Notes under the pieces: model-generated
Told to the model about the DNA's origin: nothing
What the model saw: the letters and a program-made list of their open reading frames with translations, nothing else
Databases searched by the model: none
NCBI GenBank assembly: GCA_023428585.1
Contig: JAEYXG010000223.1
Location: 1-7,966, forward strand
DNA: 7,966 nucleotides
Source of the DNA: Bacteroidota bacterium
Lineage (GTDB): Bacteria; Bacteroidota; Bacteroidia; Bacteroidales; Lentimicrobiaceae
Reading direction: 5' to 3'
Position numbers and translations under genes: made by a program
In this document: piece after piece, positions 1 to 7,232 of the stretch
Layout of the letters: each line of letters starts with the position of its first letter
Position numbering within the stretch: position 1 is the first letter of the stretch

Positions 1-508
1 TGTCCCAATGTCTGGTGACTCTCTTTACCACCGGCAGTGCATCGTTTCCGCATTCGTCCTCCACATTGAAGGTGTAATCACGGTACTGCATGCAAACTGA
101 ACCCGGCAGATCGAATACATCCCCGGCAACGCCGTTAACCGTTCCGCTTCCACCGCAGTTGTCCGTCCATGTATTGGTAACTGTGGCGGGCCATGCCGGA
201 TTGCAGCCTTCCAGTGCAATGTCGGGTCCATCGTTTATTACCGGAGCCGTCATGTCCCAATGTCTGGTGACTCTCTTTACCACCGGCAGTGCATCGTTTC
301 CGCATTCGTCCTCCACATTGAAGGTGTAATCACGGTACTGCATGCAAACCGAACCCGGCAGATCGAGTACATCCCCGGCAACGCCGTTAACTGTACCGCT
401 TCCACCACAGTTGTCGCTCCAGGTGTTGGTAACCGAAGCGGGCCATGCCGGATTGCAGCCTTCCAGTGCAATGTCAGGTCCATCGTTTATTACCGGCAGT
501 GTTTCATC
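1..508 (-). repeat. 252-bp tandem coding repeat, two full copies and the start of a third
   Basis: Bases 1-244 and 253-496 align without gaps and differ at 13 of 244 positions, about 95% identity. The first 97 bases of the two copies are identical. The period of 252 bp equals 84 codons and keeps the reading frame. In protein terms the copies are residues 423-506 and 507-590 of the minus-strand gene. They differ at few residues, for example DETLP against DMTAP at the start. Similarity stops just above 496, so 257-508 is the first copy in the gene. The array continues past the left edge for an unknown number of units. Confidence 0.95.
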
Positions 509-1774
509 AGCTTCCACTTCAAAGGTACTGGTACAGGTAATGGGTTCTGGATTGCATAAATCAGAAACCTCATAGGTAAAGGAGATGGAGCCTCCACATT
601 CTATATCAGCAGGAAGTGATGGAATGAGTCCTATATTTTCAACAATAGGGTCATTGCCACCGGTGTAATAGAATCCATCTACCCAGTTATTATAGGCTGT
701 AGTAATATCAGCCATATCTGTGCATTCGTCCAGTAATACAGGATCCGGACAAAACACCTCAAGATCATCAAGCGATATATTTGCTTGATATGGAGCACCG
801 GGGAAGTCTTTTAATTCAGCGCTTGTTGATTGTGATGTTTTGGTTCTGACAAATACTGTACTGAGATATCCGCAGTCATCTTCACCAAATCCCATTACTG
901 CTGATAGATTAATAGCACCTTCAGCATACTGATTGGTCAGGTAGGAGGGTTGACCATAAGGCATCCAGGGAGCTACTGTGAGTGCTGTGTTACTTGTAAT
1001 AAAAAGATTACCTGTATAATTGCCAACAGGTTGTTCAACATATTCAAAGTCATCGGCACCTGGTCCAACATATTCCCATCGGTGAATTACCGGAATAGCG
1101 TTCGTTCCGCCATTTTCAAATTGGATGGTTACAATAATATCACCTACAGTTCGAGTGTTATCAGGTCCAAAACCCTGAAAATATCCGGCAGATGAGTCAG
1201 CATTATAAACCATAATAACGGGCGATTGCAGAAACTCAAAGTCAATATAGGCATCTCCATTATTCACCATCCGGTCGGCAGCAAATATGCACCAAAGGTC
1301 GGTTGCTACACCACCAGGCAAATCAGGATTTCCCCATGTGAAATGTGCCGATGCGTTGTTGATCTGGTTTTTATTAAGTACCTGACCAGCTCCCCATGTA
1401 AATGTGTTGTCATAGGGATGATAAATTTTAGTTGAACCGGTAAACATGGTAGGATCTTCGCCTTCCCATGGATCACTATAGTGAATGCTCAATGGATAGG
1501 TCATGTCGTAGGGATCAGGGGTGGTCATATTAAACAGAGTGGTGCCCGGACCCGGATACATGGGATCAGAAAACCAGTCGCCTGCTTGCGAAAAGGGGCC
1601 GGGTGTAGGGTAATTTGACATGGCGTCACCATCAACACCGAAGCCGATGAGAGGGGTCATTACCGGCGCAACACCCTGCTGCGCTTGTATGGAAGAAAAC
1701 GAAAATGCAATGTATATCGCTGCTGTAAGCATACATCGCACAAATCTCAATTGTGTAGTTCTTTCAATTTTCAT
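1..1774 (-). CDS. Large exported HYR-like repeat protein, N-terminal part (C-terminus beyond left edge)
   Basis: Reading the minus strand from the ATG at 1774 gives 591 uninterrupted codons to the left edge, with no stop. Residues 1-31 form a signal peptide (basic start, hydrophobic core around 14-28, likely cleavage in SIQA|QQG), so the product is exported. Residues 34 to about 345 are a unique region rich in Gly, Pro, Asp and aromatic residues, with a DAYIDFEF stretch. I cannot name this part. Residues about 345-422 carry a Cys-rich linker. From residue 423 there are 84-residue repeats (423-506, 507-590, a third starting at D591), each with the PVINDGPDIALEGCNPAWP core and four cysteines, resembling the HYR-like modules of large Bacteroidota surface proteins. 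In that phylum such proteins usually end in a type IX secretion or gliding-associated domain. That end is outside the window, so surface location and an adhesive role are inference. The leader before the ATG is A-rich without a Shine-Dalgarno box. Confidence 0.88.
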   Translation of the reverse strand, partial: MKIERTTQLRFVRCMLTAAIYIAFSFSSIQAQQGVAPVMTPLIGFGVDGDAMSNYPTPGPFSQAGDWFSDPMYPGPGTTLFNMTTPDPYDMTYPLSIHYSDPWEGEDPTMFTGSTKIYHPYDNTFTWGAGQVLNKNQINNASAHFTWGNPDLPGGVATDLWCIFAADRMVNNGDAYIDFEFLQSPVIMVYNADSSAGYFQGFGPDNTRTVGDIIVTIQFENGGTNAIPVIHRWEYVGPGADDFEYVEQPVGNYTGNLFITSNTALTVAPWMPYGQPSYLTNQYAEGAINLSAVMGFGEDDCGYLSTVFVRTKTSQSTSAELKDFPGAPYQANISLDDLEVFCPDPVLLDECTDMADITTAYNNWVDGFYYTGGNDPIVENIGLIPSLPADIECGGSISFTYEVSDLCNPEPITCTSTFEVEADETLPVINDGPDIALEGCNPAWPASVTNTWSDNCGGSGTVNGVAGDVLDLPGSVCMQYRDYTFNVEDECGNDALPVVKRVTRHWDMTAPVINDGPDIALEGCNPAWPATVTNTWTDNCGGSGTVNGVAGDVFDLPGSVCMQYRDYTFNVEDECGNDALPVVKRVTRHWD

Positions 1775-1818
1775 TTTTCTCTTTTATTTGATTTATTATA
1801 AGACAAAGCATTTGCCCT

Positions 1819-1836
1819 CAGGTAAATAGCTACCTG
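1819..1836. repeat. Small perfect inverted repeat upstream of the repeat-protein gene
   Basis: CAGGTA and TACCTG flank a six-base centre (AATAGC). The element lies 45-62 bp upstream of the ATG at 1774, inside the probable promoter or 5' untranslated region of the minus-strand gene. It could be an operator half-site pair or a short RNA hairpin. A 6-bp match in AT-rich DNA can also occur by chance. Confidence 0.35.
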
Positions 1837-2001
1837 CGAATGAATAATAAGCAAAGAGATAATTTCTGATTGTTTTGGGGGGTGTATTTTAAAAAACGGG
1901 TAGACATGGCAGCTCAATATGACCAGTGTCAGAAAAATTGGGAAGAAGTCCATTACTTCAGCCTATGTTTGCGTCTGGCTGGACTGTGTTTGGCATTTTG
2001 A

Positions 2002-2036
2002 TTCTTTTTCTTTTTTTCTTTTTTTTTGTTTCTTTT
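2002..2036. repeat. T-rich low-complexity tract (A-rich on the minus strand)
   Basis: Thirty of 35 bases are T, broken by four C and one G, with the longest run nine T at 2019-2027. The tract is about 230 bp from the start of the minus-strand gene and about 500 bp from the plus-strand gene. Such tracts stiffen or bend DNA and can slip in length. No stem precedes it, so it is not a standard terminator. Confidence 0.6.
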
Positions 2037-2534
2037 GACGTTTTTGGTTAATTAGTAATGTTATTTGTTGATATATTTCTATTGCTAATTTACGACCAAC
2101 TACAGTCGGAAATTTTATACAATTTGCACATTAAGCCACGTGATTTGCACTTTTCAAATACATTAAATACATCGTAATATCCTATTATATAATATGTGAT
2201 GCGTTAATGTAAAATAAAGAAACATTGAATATAAAAGGAAAATGAGCAATTCATACTGATGTATTGTCGATATATATGCTACATATAGTGATTGGATGCA
2301 TTAAAACGACTGAGTGATCTCATGTTAATTATAAGCGTCAATTTTCATGTTTGATTTATTCCTCATGTGTCTGTTACTACATTTCTTCTTTGGATCACTC
2401 TTGTTTTGTCAATTTGATTACTTGGATAATGTCACTTAATGATCTGTCGATTTTTATAAATATTAAACCAGCAACTGAATTACTGGGGATAAATGAAGCT
2501 ATAATTTTTATAATTTCGCATAAAAATTAGTCGA

Positions 2535-4169
2535 ATGCTTTGGCGGTTGATAAGTATAATGTTTGCAACTATGGTTGTTACTTCATGTAATCAGGGGAAA
2601 TCCACTGTTGACCTGATAGTTAGGAATGCCGTCATATATACGGTTGATAGTGCTTTTACATTGCATACCACCATGGCAATTGATGATGGTAAGGTTGTTT
2701 TTGTTGGCGATGAAATAACCGCTAATGAAATGTACAAGGCCGATTCCGTTTATGATGCTGAGGGGAAGGCCATATACCCGGGGTTCATTGATCCGCATAG
2801 TCATTTTTATGGTTATGTGCAGAACCATCAATATGCCGATCTTCGTCCAGCCCGATCATTCAATGAGTTGCTTGAAATAATTGAAACCCATTCTGTGAAA
2901 TCTCCTTCACAATGGATCGTAGGAAGGGGATGGGACCAGAACAACTGGCCGGGACAGCAATTTCCCGAAAATAAGAAGCTTAATGAGGTGTATCCTGATA
3001 AACCGGTTGTACTGATTCGGATTGACGGACATGCAGTCCTGGTAAATCAAGCTGCTATCAATCTTTCAGGTTTAAAGGTAGATAGTCTTGCAAATCCTGC
3101 TGAAGCAATCATAAAAAAAGGAAAGTTCACAGGAATATTTACTGAATCATTGGCTGATACATTCCGTAACCTTATACCTTCACCAAAGGGTGAACAGCTT
3201 ACCCAAATGATGCTTCAGGCAGCCGATGAGTGTCATGGTGTTGGTCTTACCATGGTTACAGAAGCCGGCGCCGATCCTTGGCTTATAGATTTTTATGATA
3301 GTCTTCATTCTGAAGAACTAATGAAAATGGCCTACTACATTATGCTAAATCCTACTACCGAGAATTACGAGCGATTTGTGAAGAAAGGAGTGCTCAAGCG
3401 TGATAAGATGATGGTGAGTGCCATAAAATTGTATGCTGATGGAGCCTTGGGTTCCAGAGGTGCCTGCATGCTCAAGCCATATTCTGATGACCCAGGCAAT
3501 TATGGAACCATGACCATCACCCCTGAGGAATTGGGTAGGTGGTGTGTAATGGCTTATGATAATGGCTACCAGATTAATACACATGCCATTGGTGATTCGG
3601 CAAATAGGATGGTACTTGATGTATACAGCAATTATCTGCTGCCGGGCAATGACTTGCGATGGCGTATTGAGCACTGCCAGATTATTCATCAGAATGATTT
3701 CAAGAAGTTTGGCGAGTTTGGAATTATTCCTTCCATCCAGGCCACACATGCGACCTCTGATATGTCGTGGGCCCGTCAACGACTGGGACGGCGAATCATT
3801 AATGCCTATGCCTATCGGAAGTTGATGCGTGAAAATGGCTGGTTGCCCAATGGTACCGATTTCCCAATAGAACATATAAGCCCAATTTATTCCTTTTATG
3901 CGGCAGTTGATCGTAAGAATCTCGATGGTCAACCCATGAGAGGATTCCAACGTGAAAATGCCCTTACCCGTCAGGAGGCTTTGCGTAGCATTACCTACTG
4001 GGCTGCCAAGGCTTGCTTTGAAGAGGATCGCCGGGGTAGCCTTGAACCGGGTAAGAATGCCGACTTTGTTATCCTCGATATGGATATTATGCAGGTTAAG
4101 GCACGCCAAATAACCAAAGCTAAGGTTGTTAGAACTTATATCGATGGTAAGGTAGTGTTTGATAGATAA
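2535..4169 (+). CDS. Lipoprotein amidohydrolase, YtcJ-like / Amidohydrolase_3 family
   Basis: The 544-residue product is a metal-dependent hydrolase of the amidohydrolase superfamily, COG1574/YtcJ type, whose members act on amide or related C-N bonds. The true substrate cannot be read from sequence. Residues 1-18 are a lipoprotein signal ending in VTSC, so C18 would be lipidated. No acidic residues follow it, so I see no surface-export signal and favour a periplasm-facing anchor. The ATG at 2535 is chosen because starting at M9 would lose the basic residue R4. Visible family marks: PGFIDPHSH with metal-ligand H88 and H90, GRGWDQNNW (130-138), IDGHAVLVN (163-171), K298 in KLYADGALGSRG as candidate bridging lysine, H350 in NTHAIGD, H380 in RIEHCQ, D442 in NGTDFPIEH, and the C-terminal GSLEPGKNADFVILD. 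Length is normal and all expected ligands are present, so it should be active. No clear promoter was found upstream. Confidence 0.93.
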   Translation: MLWRLISIMFATMVVTSCNQGKSTVDLIVRNAVIYTVDSAFTLHTTMAIDDGKVVFVGDEITANEMYKADSVYDAEGKAIYPGFIDPHSHFYGYVQNHQYADLRPARSFNELLEIIETHSVKSPSQWIVGRGWDQNNWPGQQFPENKKLNEVYPDKPVVLIRIDGHAVLVNQAAINLSGLKVDSLANPAEAIIKKGKFTGIFTESLADTFRNLIPSPKGEQLTQMMLQAADECHGVGLTMVTEAGADPWLIDFYDSLHSEELMKMAYYIMLNPTTENYERFVKKGVLKRDKMMVSAIKLYADGALGSRGACMLKPYSDDPGNYGTMTITPEELGRWCVMAYDNGYQINTHAIGDSANRMVLDVYSNYLLPGNDLRWRIEHCQIIHQNDFKKFGEFGIIPSIQATHATSDMSWARQRLGRRIINAYAYRKLMRENGWLPNGTDFPIEHISPIYSFYAAVDRKNLDGQPMRGFQRENALTRQEALRSITYWAAKACFEEDRRGSLEPGKNADFVILDMDIMQVKARQITKAKVVRTYIDGKVVFDR

Positions 4170-4294
4170 TCATACAACTTACTCAACGCATCATCCATCC
4201 TGATTTCGTATTGTTAACTAAATGGTTACATGCTGTTCAATGGCGATTTTCTCCTTTTGAACATTTTTTCATGAGGTGCGTTATTAGATGTCCT

Positions 4295-4873
4295 ATGAAT
4301 AAGAAACTAATCAACAAACTCATACTTACTATAATAATTGGTATGGCTTCGTACTCTTTACAGGCACAGATGTCATCACTGCAAGAACCAGTTATACAAA
4401 CGCCACGATTCTTGAATCCTGAGGCATCCGTTGAGATAGACCCGACAATAAAGGTTCTTGACTTCAATGGCCTGAAGCCTTACCTGGAGAAAGAAAATGA
4501 TACAACCTACATCATTAATTTCTGGGCAACCTGGTGTGCTCCCTGTATTAAGGAGCTTCCTCATTTTCAGAAGATAAACGATGAATATGCCGATAAGAAG
4601 CTTAAAGTGCTGCTGGTTAGCCTGGATTTTGAACGGCAAATTGAATCCCGCTTGATGCCATTCATCAGGAAGCACAAGGTTACCCCTGAAGTTATTGTTC
4701 TAAGTGATCCTGATTCTAATGGATGGATTGATAAAGTTGACCAATCATGGAGCGGCTCCATTCCCGCTACCATATTCTATAACAAGGATAAACGAATGTT
4801 CTTTGAAAAGGAATTTACCTATGCTGAAATAAAAGGTGTACTGGAAAAGATGAATCCCATGGAATTCAAATAA
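4295..4873 (+). CDS. Exported TlpA-like thioredoxin-family protein (CAPC)
   Basis: The product of 192 residues is a thioredoxin-fold disulfide oxidoreductase acting outside the cytoplasm. I start it at the ATG at 4295, which gives a classic signal peptide (MNKK, hydrophobic 7-19, cleavage near SLQA|Q). The frame stays open upstream to a TTG at 4211 and an ATG at 4271, but those add a non-signal-like leader. Motifs: INFWATWCAPC with C81 and C84 as the redox pair, ELPHFQKINDEY following, and the cis-proline loop GSIPATIF with P157. Members of this class reduce or exchange disulfides in envelope proteins, for example in cytochrome maturation or oxidative-stress defence. The partner is unknown. 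It lies 125 bp after the amidohydrolase with no clear promoter or terminator between them, so co-transcription is possible. Confidence 0.9.
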   Translation: MNKKLINKLILTIIIGMASYSLQAQMSSLQEPVIQTPRFLNPEASVEIDPTIKVLDFNGLKPYLEKENDTTYIINFWATWCAPCIKELPHFQKINDEYADKKLKVLLVSLDFERQIESRLMPFIRKHKVTPEVIVLSDPDSNGWIDKVDQSWSGSIPATIFYNKDKRMFFEKEFTYAEIKGVLEKMNPMEFK

Positions 4874-4924
4874 CAGTCAGGTAACGTTATAACTGCCCTC
4901 TTTAGTAATCTAACTATACGACTA

Positions 4925-4953
4925 TTTGCCTTCCATTAACCTCCATTGGTTTG
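4925..4953 (+). promoter_or_regulatory. Candidate Bacteroidota promoter for the peroxiredoxin-like gene
   Basis: TTTG at 4925-4928, a 17-bp spacer, then TTGGTTTG at 4946-4953, one mismatch from TAnnTTTG. A start of transcription near 4960 would leave a leader of about 50 nt before the ATG at 5009. The -7 box overlaps a perfect 16-bp inverted repeat (4946-4961, TTGGTTTGAAAACCAA), which could be a regulator site or chance. Confidence 0.4.
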
Positions 4954-5008
4954 AAAACCAAAATAATGTGAATAAATAAATTAATCATTAACACTAATAA
5001 CAATCAAA

Positions 5009-5614
5009 ATGAAGAAGCTAACAATTTTAACAATAGCAATATTATCCCTTACATTCAACGCAATGGCCCAGGGTTATAAGGTAGGGGATAAGGCAGCCGA
5101 CTTTAAACTCAAGAATGTTGATGGCAAAATGGTTTCCTTGTCTGATTTTAAAGAAGCCAAAGGATATGTGGTAATATTTACCTGCAACCATTGCCCGTTT
5201 TCCATAGCTTATGAAGACAGGATCAATGATCTGAATAAAAAGTATGCCCCACTGGGTTACCCTGTTATTGCCATCAATCCGAATGATCCCGCGGTAGCTC
5301 CCGATGATAGTTATGAGAAGATGCAGGTGAGGGCAAAGGATAAAAATTTCAGTTTCCCTTACTTGTTTGACGAAGGACAAAAGGTGCTGCCTCTATATGG
5401 TGCCACACGCACCCCTCACGTTTATCTATTGGAGAAAAACCCTGCCGGCAATAAGGTAGCCTATATCGGGGCAATTGACAATAACCATCAGGATGCATCA
5501 GCGGTTACTGAAAAATATCTTGAAAATGCCATTGAAGCATTAAGGAACCACAAACAACCGGAGCCGAACTTTACCAAAGCTATTGGTTGTACCATCAAGA
5601 TTGCACAGAAATAA
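5009..5614 (+). CDS. Exported peroxiredoxin-like thioredoxin-fold protein (CNHC)
   Basis: The 201-residue product has a signal peptide (MKK, hydrophobic core, cleavage near AMA|Q at 20-21) and a redoxin / AhpC-TSA fold of the PRX-like type. Visible marks: VGDKAADFKLKNVDGK (25-40), the active-site strand YVVIFTCNHCPF with C59 and C62, the cis-proline P136 in TRTPHVYL, and the family's C-terminal IGCTIK with a third cysteine C194. It probably works as a thiol oxidoreductase or peroxidase-like protein in the periplasm. The reaction is not proved by sequence, and CNHC differs from the PxxxTxxC of true peroxiredoxins. The leader is A-rich with no Shine-Dalgarno box. A promoter-like site at 4925-4953 suggests its own transcript. 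It converges with the PAS gene, the stop codons lying 17 bp apart, and no terminator hairpin is visible between them. Confidence 0.9.
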   Translation: MKKLTILTIAILSLTFNAMAQGYKVGDKAADFKLKNVDGKMVSLSDFKEAKGYVVIFTCNHCPFSIAYEDRINDLNKKYAPLGYPVIAINPNDPAVAPDDSYEKMQVRAKDKNFSFPYLFDEGQKVLPLYGATRTPHVYLLEKNPAGNKVAYIGAIDNNHQDASAVTEKYLENAIEALRNHKQPEPNFTKAIGCTIKIAQK

Positions 5615-5631
5615 AACTTTCTGAAAAACTG

Positions 5632-5967
5632 CTATCGCTTGAAATGAGGCATCTCCCAGGGTATGATGATGGAGAGTTCAACCAATCCGGCAACCTCCCC
5701 ATTATCATACCAGGGCGACTGGTATATTAGTTTTCTGGTTCCTTCCTTTTCGATGGTATAAACATTGGTAGTGTTGTTTGCCAGCATGCCGGCTATTACT
5801 TCACGTGAATGTGGATTGTGGCAATGGTTAAGATCCTTGCCTACCAGCTCATAACCACCATACTTTGAAAAAACATCGGCCGACTTGTCGTTCATTTCAA
5901 TGATCTTGCCTTCCTTATTAGTAACTGTAATGGCAACAGGGAGTGATTTAAGCCAGGGTGCGTCCAT
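5632..5967 (-). CDS. Stand-alone PAS domain protein
   Basis: The 111-residue product is a single PAS sensor domain with no transmembrane segment, kinase, DNA-binding or cyclase part, so it should be a soluble cytoplasmic sensor or adaptor. It opens with LKSLPVAITVTNKEGKIIEMND (7-27), the usual first PAS strands. It continues through LVGKDLNHCHNPHS (41-54) and NVYTIEKEGTRKLIYQSPWY (68-87), and ends in GLVELSIIIPWEMPHF (94-109), the last strands plus a conserved tail. This agrees with a short PAS-only family I recall from anaerobic bacteria, though I could not check it. H48, C49, H50 and H53 could hold a metal or haem, which is inference only. No output partner lies next to it, and no clear promoter was found upstream of 5967. 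Confidence 0.85.
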   Translation of the reverse strand: MDAPWLKSLPVAITVTNKEGKIIEMNDKSADVFSKYGGYELVGKDLNHCHNPHSREVIAGMLANNTTNVYTIEKEGTRKLIYQSPWYDNGEVAGLVELSIIIPWEMPHFKR

Positions 5968-6099
5968 GATCTGTATACTTGCTTTTTTGATTTGTATTAA
6001 CTATGACATTAATGGTTGGCAAAAGAACGGCTATTTTTGTAATTATGGAACGATGCCGGAAATAAATTTTATTGGGTTAATAAATTTGAGCCATATTCA

Positions 6100-6129
6100 T
6101 TTGGATTAACCGAAAAATACGTATATTTG
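6100..6129 (+). promoter_or_regulatory. Bacteroidota-type promoter of the tRNA-Arg gene
   Basis: TTTG at 6100-6103 and TATATTTG at 6122-6129 match both consensus elements exactly, with an 18-bp spacer. Transcription would begin near 6134-6136, only a few bases before the mature tRNA 5' end at 6142, as is common for single tRNA genes. This is the best promoter in the window and supports the phylum assignment. Confidence 0.8.
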
Positions 6130-6141
6130 CACCCTCATAAA

Positions 6142-6215
6142 GGCTCCGTGGCTCAACTGAATAGAGCATCTGACTACGGATCAGAAGGTTACAGGTTTGA
6201 ATCCTGTCGGAGTCA
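6142..6215 (+). tRNA. tRNA-Arg (anticodon ACG)
   Basis: The 74-nt sequence folds into a full cloverleaf. The acceptor GGCTCCG pairs with CGGAGTC (one G-U), the D stem is GCTC/GAGC, the anticodon stem is TCTGA/TCAGA with loop CTACGGA, and the T arm is ACAGG/CCTGT with loop TTTGAAT. The anticodon ACG is at 6176-6178. A34 is normally edited to inosine by TadA, so the tRNA reads CGU, CGC and CGA. The T loop has TTTGAAT where TTCGAAT is usual, a mild deviation. The discriminator is A at 6215, and the CCA end is not encoded (CAA follows), so it must be added by the CCA enzyme. Confidence 0.96.
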
Positions 6216-6225
6216 CAAATATGGC

Positions 6226-6259
6226 AAAAACGGTTCATGATAATGAGCCGTTTTTTTTT
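6226..6259 (+). terminator. Hairpin terminator of the tRNA-Arg gene, possibly bidirectional
   Basis: CGGTTCAT (6231-6238) pairs with ATGAGCCG (6243-6250) through a four-base loop with one G-U pair, followed by nine T (6251-6259). Five A before the stem extend the pairing, and outer GGC (6223-6225) and GCC (6260-6262) can close it further. The near symmetry means it could also end the minus-strand transcript coming from the gene at 6370-7032, with a five-T run in that direction. Confidence 0.88.
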
Positions 6260-6369
6260 GCCTATTTATCAATCTCCTGGTGTCTATAAGTTATCCTGCA
6301 AAGTACGGCTCCTGAACACGGGTCAAGACCAACTCCAACCTTCTGAACATTCAATCCAGTTATAAAATA

Positions 6370-7032
6370 TCAAGCAACTCTAATCTTTCCTAAAACGGCT
6401 GAATTTGAAATCTGGCATTTGCTTTTGGCTGTGTTGATTACCATTTCAGAGGCTGTAAATGCCATGACAGCAACATTTCTGCCCGACCATTTCTGAGGAA
6501 GTTCGATGGTTGCAACCCTATAACTCCTTTTAATCATAGTGTCATTTATAAATGCATCTTCAATGGTTTCATCTATTATGGTTATGAATACATTATCTGT
6601 TGCTTTTGCGTAACCATGACCGGAATTATCATGCCACTCAATTCTTATCGTTTTTGCCTGCGGTGATGATACAATTGGCAATTCAAGGCCTTCCAGATCA
6701 CCGGTGCTTATGCGTGCAAGGTTTATATCTAGTTTCAAATCAGGATACGTACCGGTTATGGCATGAATCATATTGTATTTCGTGGCCCGGTTAAATGCGG
6801 ATGATGAATTGCTTTCTATCGAAAATCCAATCTTAATCAGTGTCTTATTTAATGAAGCAAAATCATTTATCAGATTAAACCGCATCCTTTGATCTTGCTG
6901 TTGATGATTATTGGCATCATGATATGACTCAGGCCTGATCCTCAAAATGTTTATCTTTTTCCAGAAACTGCCTATTACATTTCCTGTCCTGCCTTTTTGT
7001 GGCCCAAATATTCCGTGATTTAATATTCCCAT
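6370..7032 (-). CDS. DUF6266-like protein, function unknown
   Basis: The 220-residue product has no signal peptide or membrane segment and is probably cytoplasmic. It begins MGILNHGIFG and carries GRTGNVIGSFWKKINILRIRP (14-34), the Gly-rich N-terminal motif I associate with the Bacteroidota family DUF6266. The rest looks like beta-rich modules, with ARISTGDLEG (106-115), IRIEWHDNSG (129-138) and LPQKWSGRNVAVMAF (178-192). The same order of features occurs in the divergent gene starting at 7425, so the two look like distant paralogues. No function is established for the family as far as I know. The ATG at 7032 is preferred because the family motif starts right after it. A candidate promoter lies at 7105-7134. 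Family assignment is from memory of the motif, not a search. Confidence 0.8.
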   Translation of the reverse strand: MGILNHGIFGPQKGRTGNVIGSFWKKINILRIRPESYHDANNHQQQDQRMRFNLINDFASLNKTLIKIGFSIESNSSSAFNRATKYNMIHAITGTYPDLKLDINLARISTGDLEGLELPIVSSPQAKTIRIEWHDNSGHGYAKATDNVFITIIDETIEDAFINDTMIKRSYRVATIELPQKWSGRNVAVMAFTASEMVINTAKSKCQISNSAVLGKIRVA

Positions 7033-7104
7033 TTTTGGTAATCGTTAGTCAAAGTTTAGTGATAGCAGTTTTGAACCGGAATCCATCCAATGTTTAATGA
7101 TGGG

Positions 7105-7134
7105 CAAATATATGAAATGCACCTAATGTATAAA
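7105..7134 (-). promoter_or_regulatory. Candidate promoter of the left DUF6266-like gene
   Basis: On the minus strand, TATATTTG (plus positions 7105-7112) matches the -7 consensus exactly and is identical to the tRNA promoter box. TTTA (7131-7134) stands in for TTTG at the same 18-bp spacing. A start near 7098 would give a leader of about 65 nt before the ATG at 7032. Confidence 0.5.
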
Positions 7135-7232
7135 TAAATACAAGAATTGAATCTATGCCAATACTATATGGTTTAATTATGGCTTTTAAATCCCGGAAGA
7201 GTTAAACGTGATTTCAGTGCAAATTTGTCCTT

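Larger units (their letters stand above)
1775..2534. other. AT-rich divergent intergenic region, no gene seen
   Basis: These 760 bp separate the start of the repeat-protein gene (minus) from the start of the amidohydrolase gene (plus), so both promoters should lie here. The stretch is strongly AT-rich with stops in all frames. The one ORF of note, 60 codons at 1771-1953 on the minus strand, overlaps the next start as ATGA, but I judge it a chance frame. I found no full TTTG / TAnnTTTG pair for either gene. Best partial matches to the -7 box are TCTCTTTG on the minus strand (1852-1859) and TAATTTCG on the plus strand (2511-2518). No tRNA, insertion sequence or clear terminator was recognised. 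Confidence 0.6.

Noticed and set aside
90..575. Overlapping plus-strand ORFs across the tandem repeat, themselves repetitive.
   Set aside because: They are antisense shadows of the repeat-protein gene. Their repetition follows from the DNA repeat.
1771..1953. A 60-codon minus-strand ORF whose stop overlaps the start of the repeat-protein gene (ATGA).
   Set aside because: The overlap suggests coupling, but the sequence has no family features, lies in AT-rich spacer DNA, and is short enough to be chance.
3345..4109. A 254-codon minus-strand open frame inside the amidohydrolase gene.
   Set aside because: It lies fully antisense to a gene with clear family motifs, and its translation shows no recognisable domain.
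4211..4294. Upstream extension of the TlpA-like protein to a TTG or to an ATG at 4271.
   Set aside because: The added residues do not resemble a signal peptide, while the ATG at 4295 gives a normal one.
4946..4961. The 16-bp inverted repeat as a terminator for the TlpA-like gene.
   Set aside because: No T-run follows it on the plus strand and the stem is AT-rich. It fits better as part of a promoter region, or as chance.
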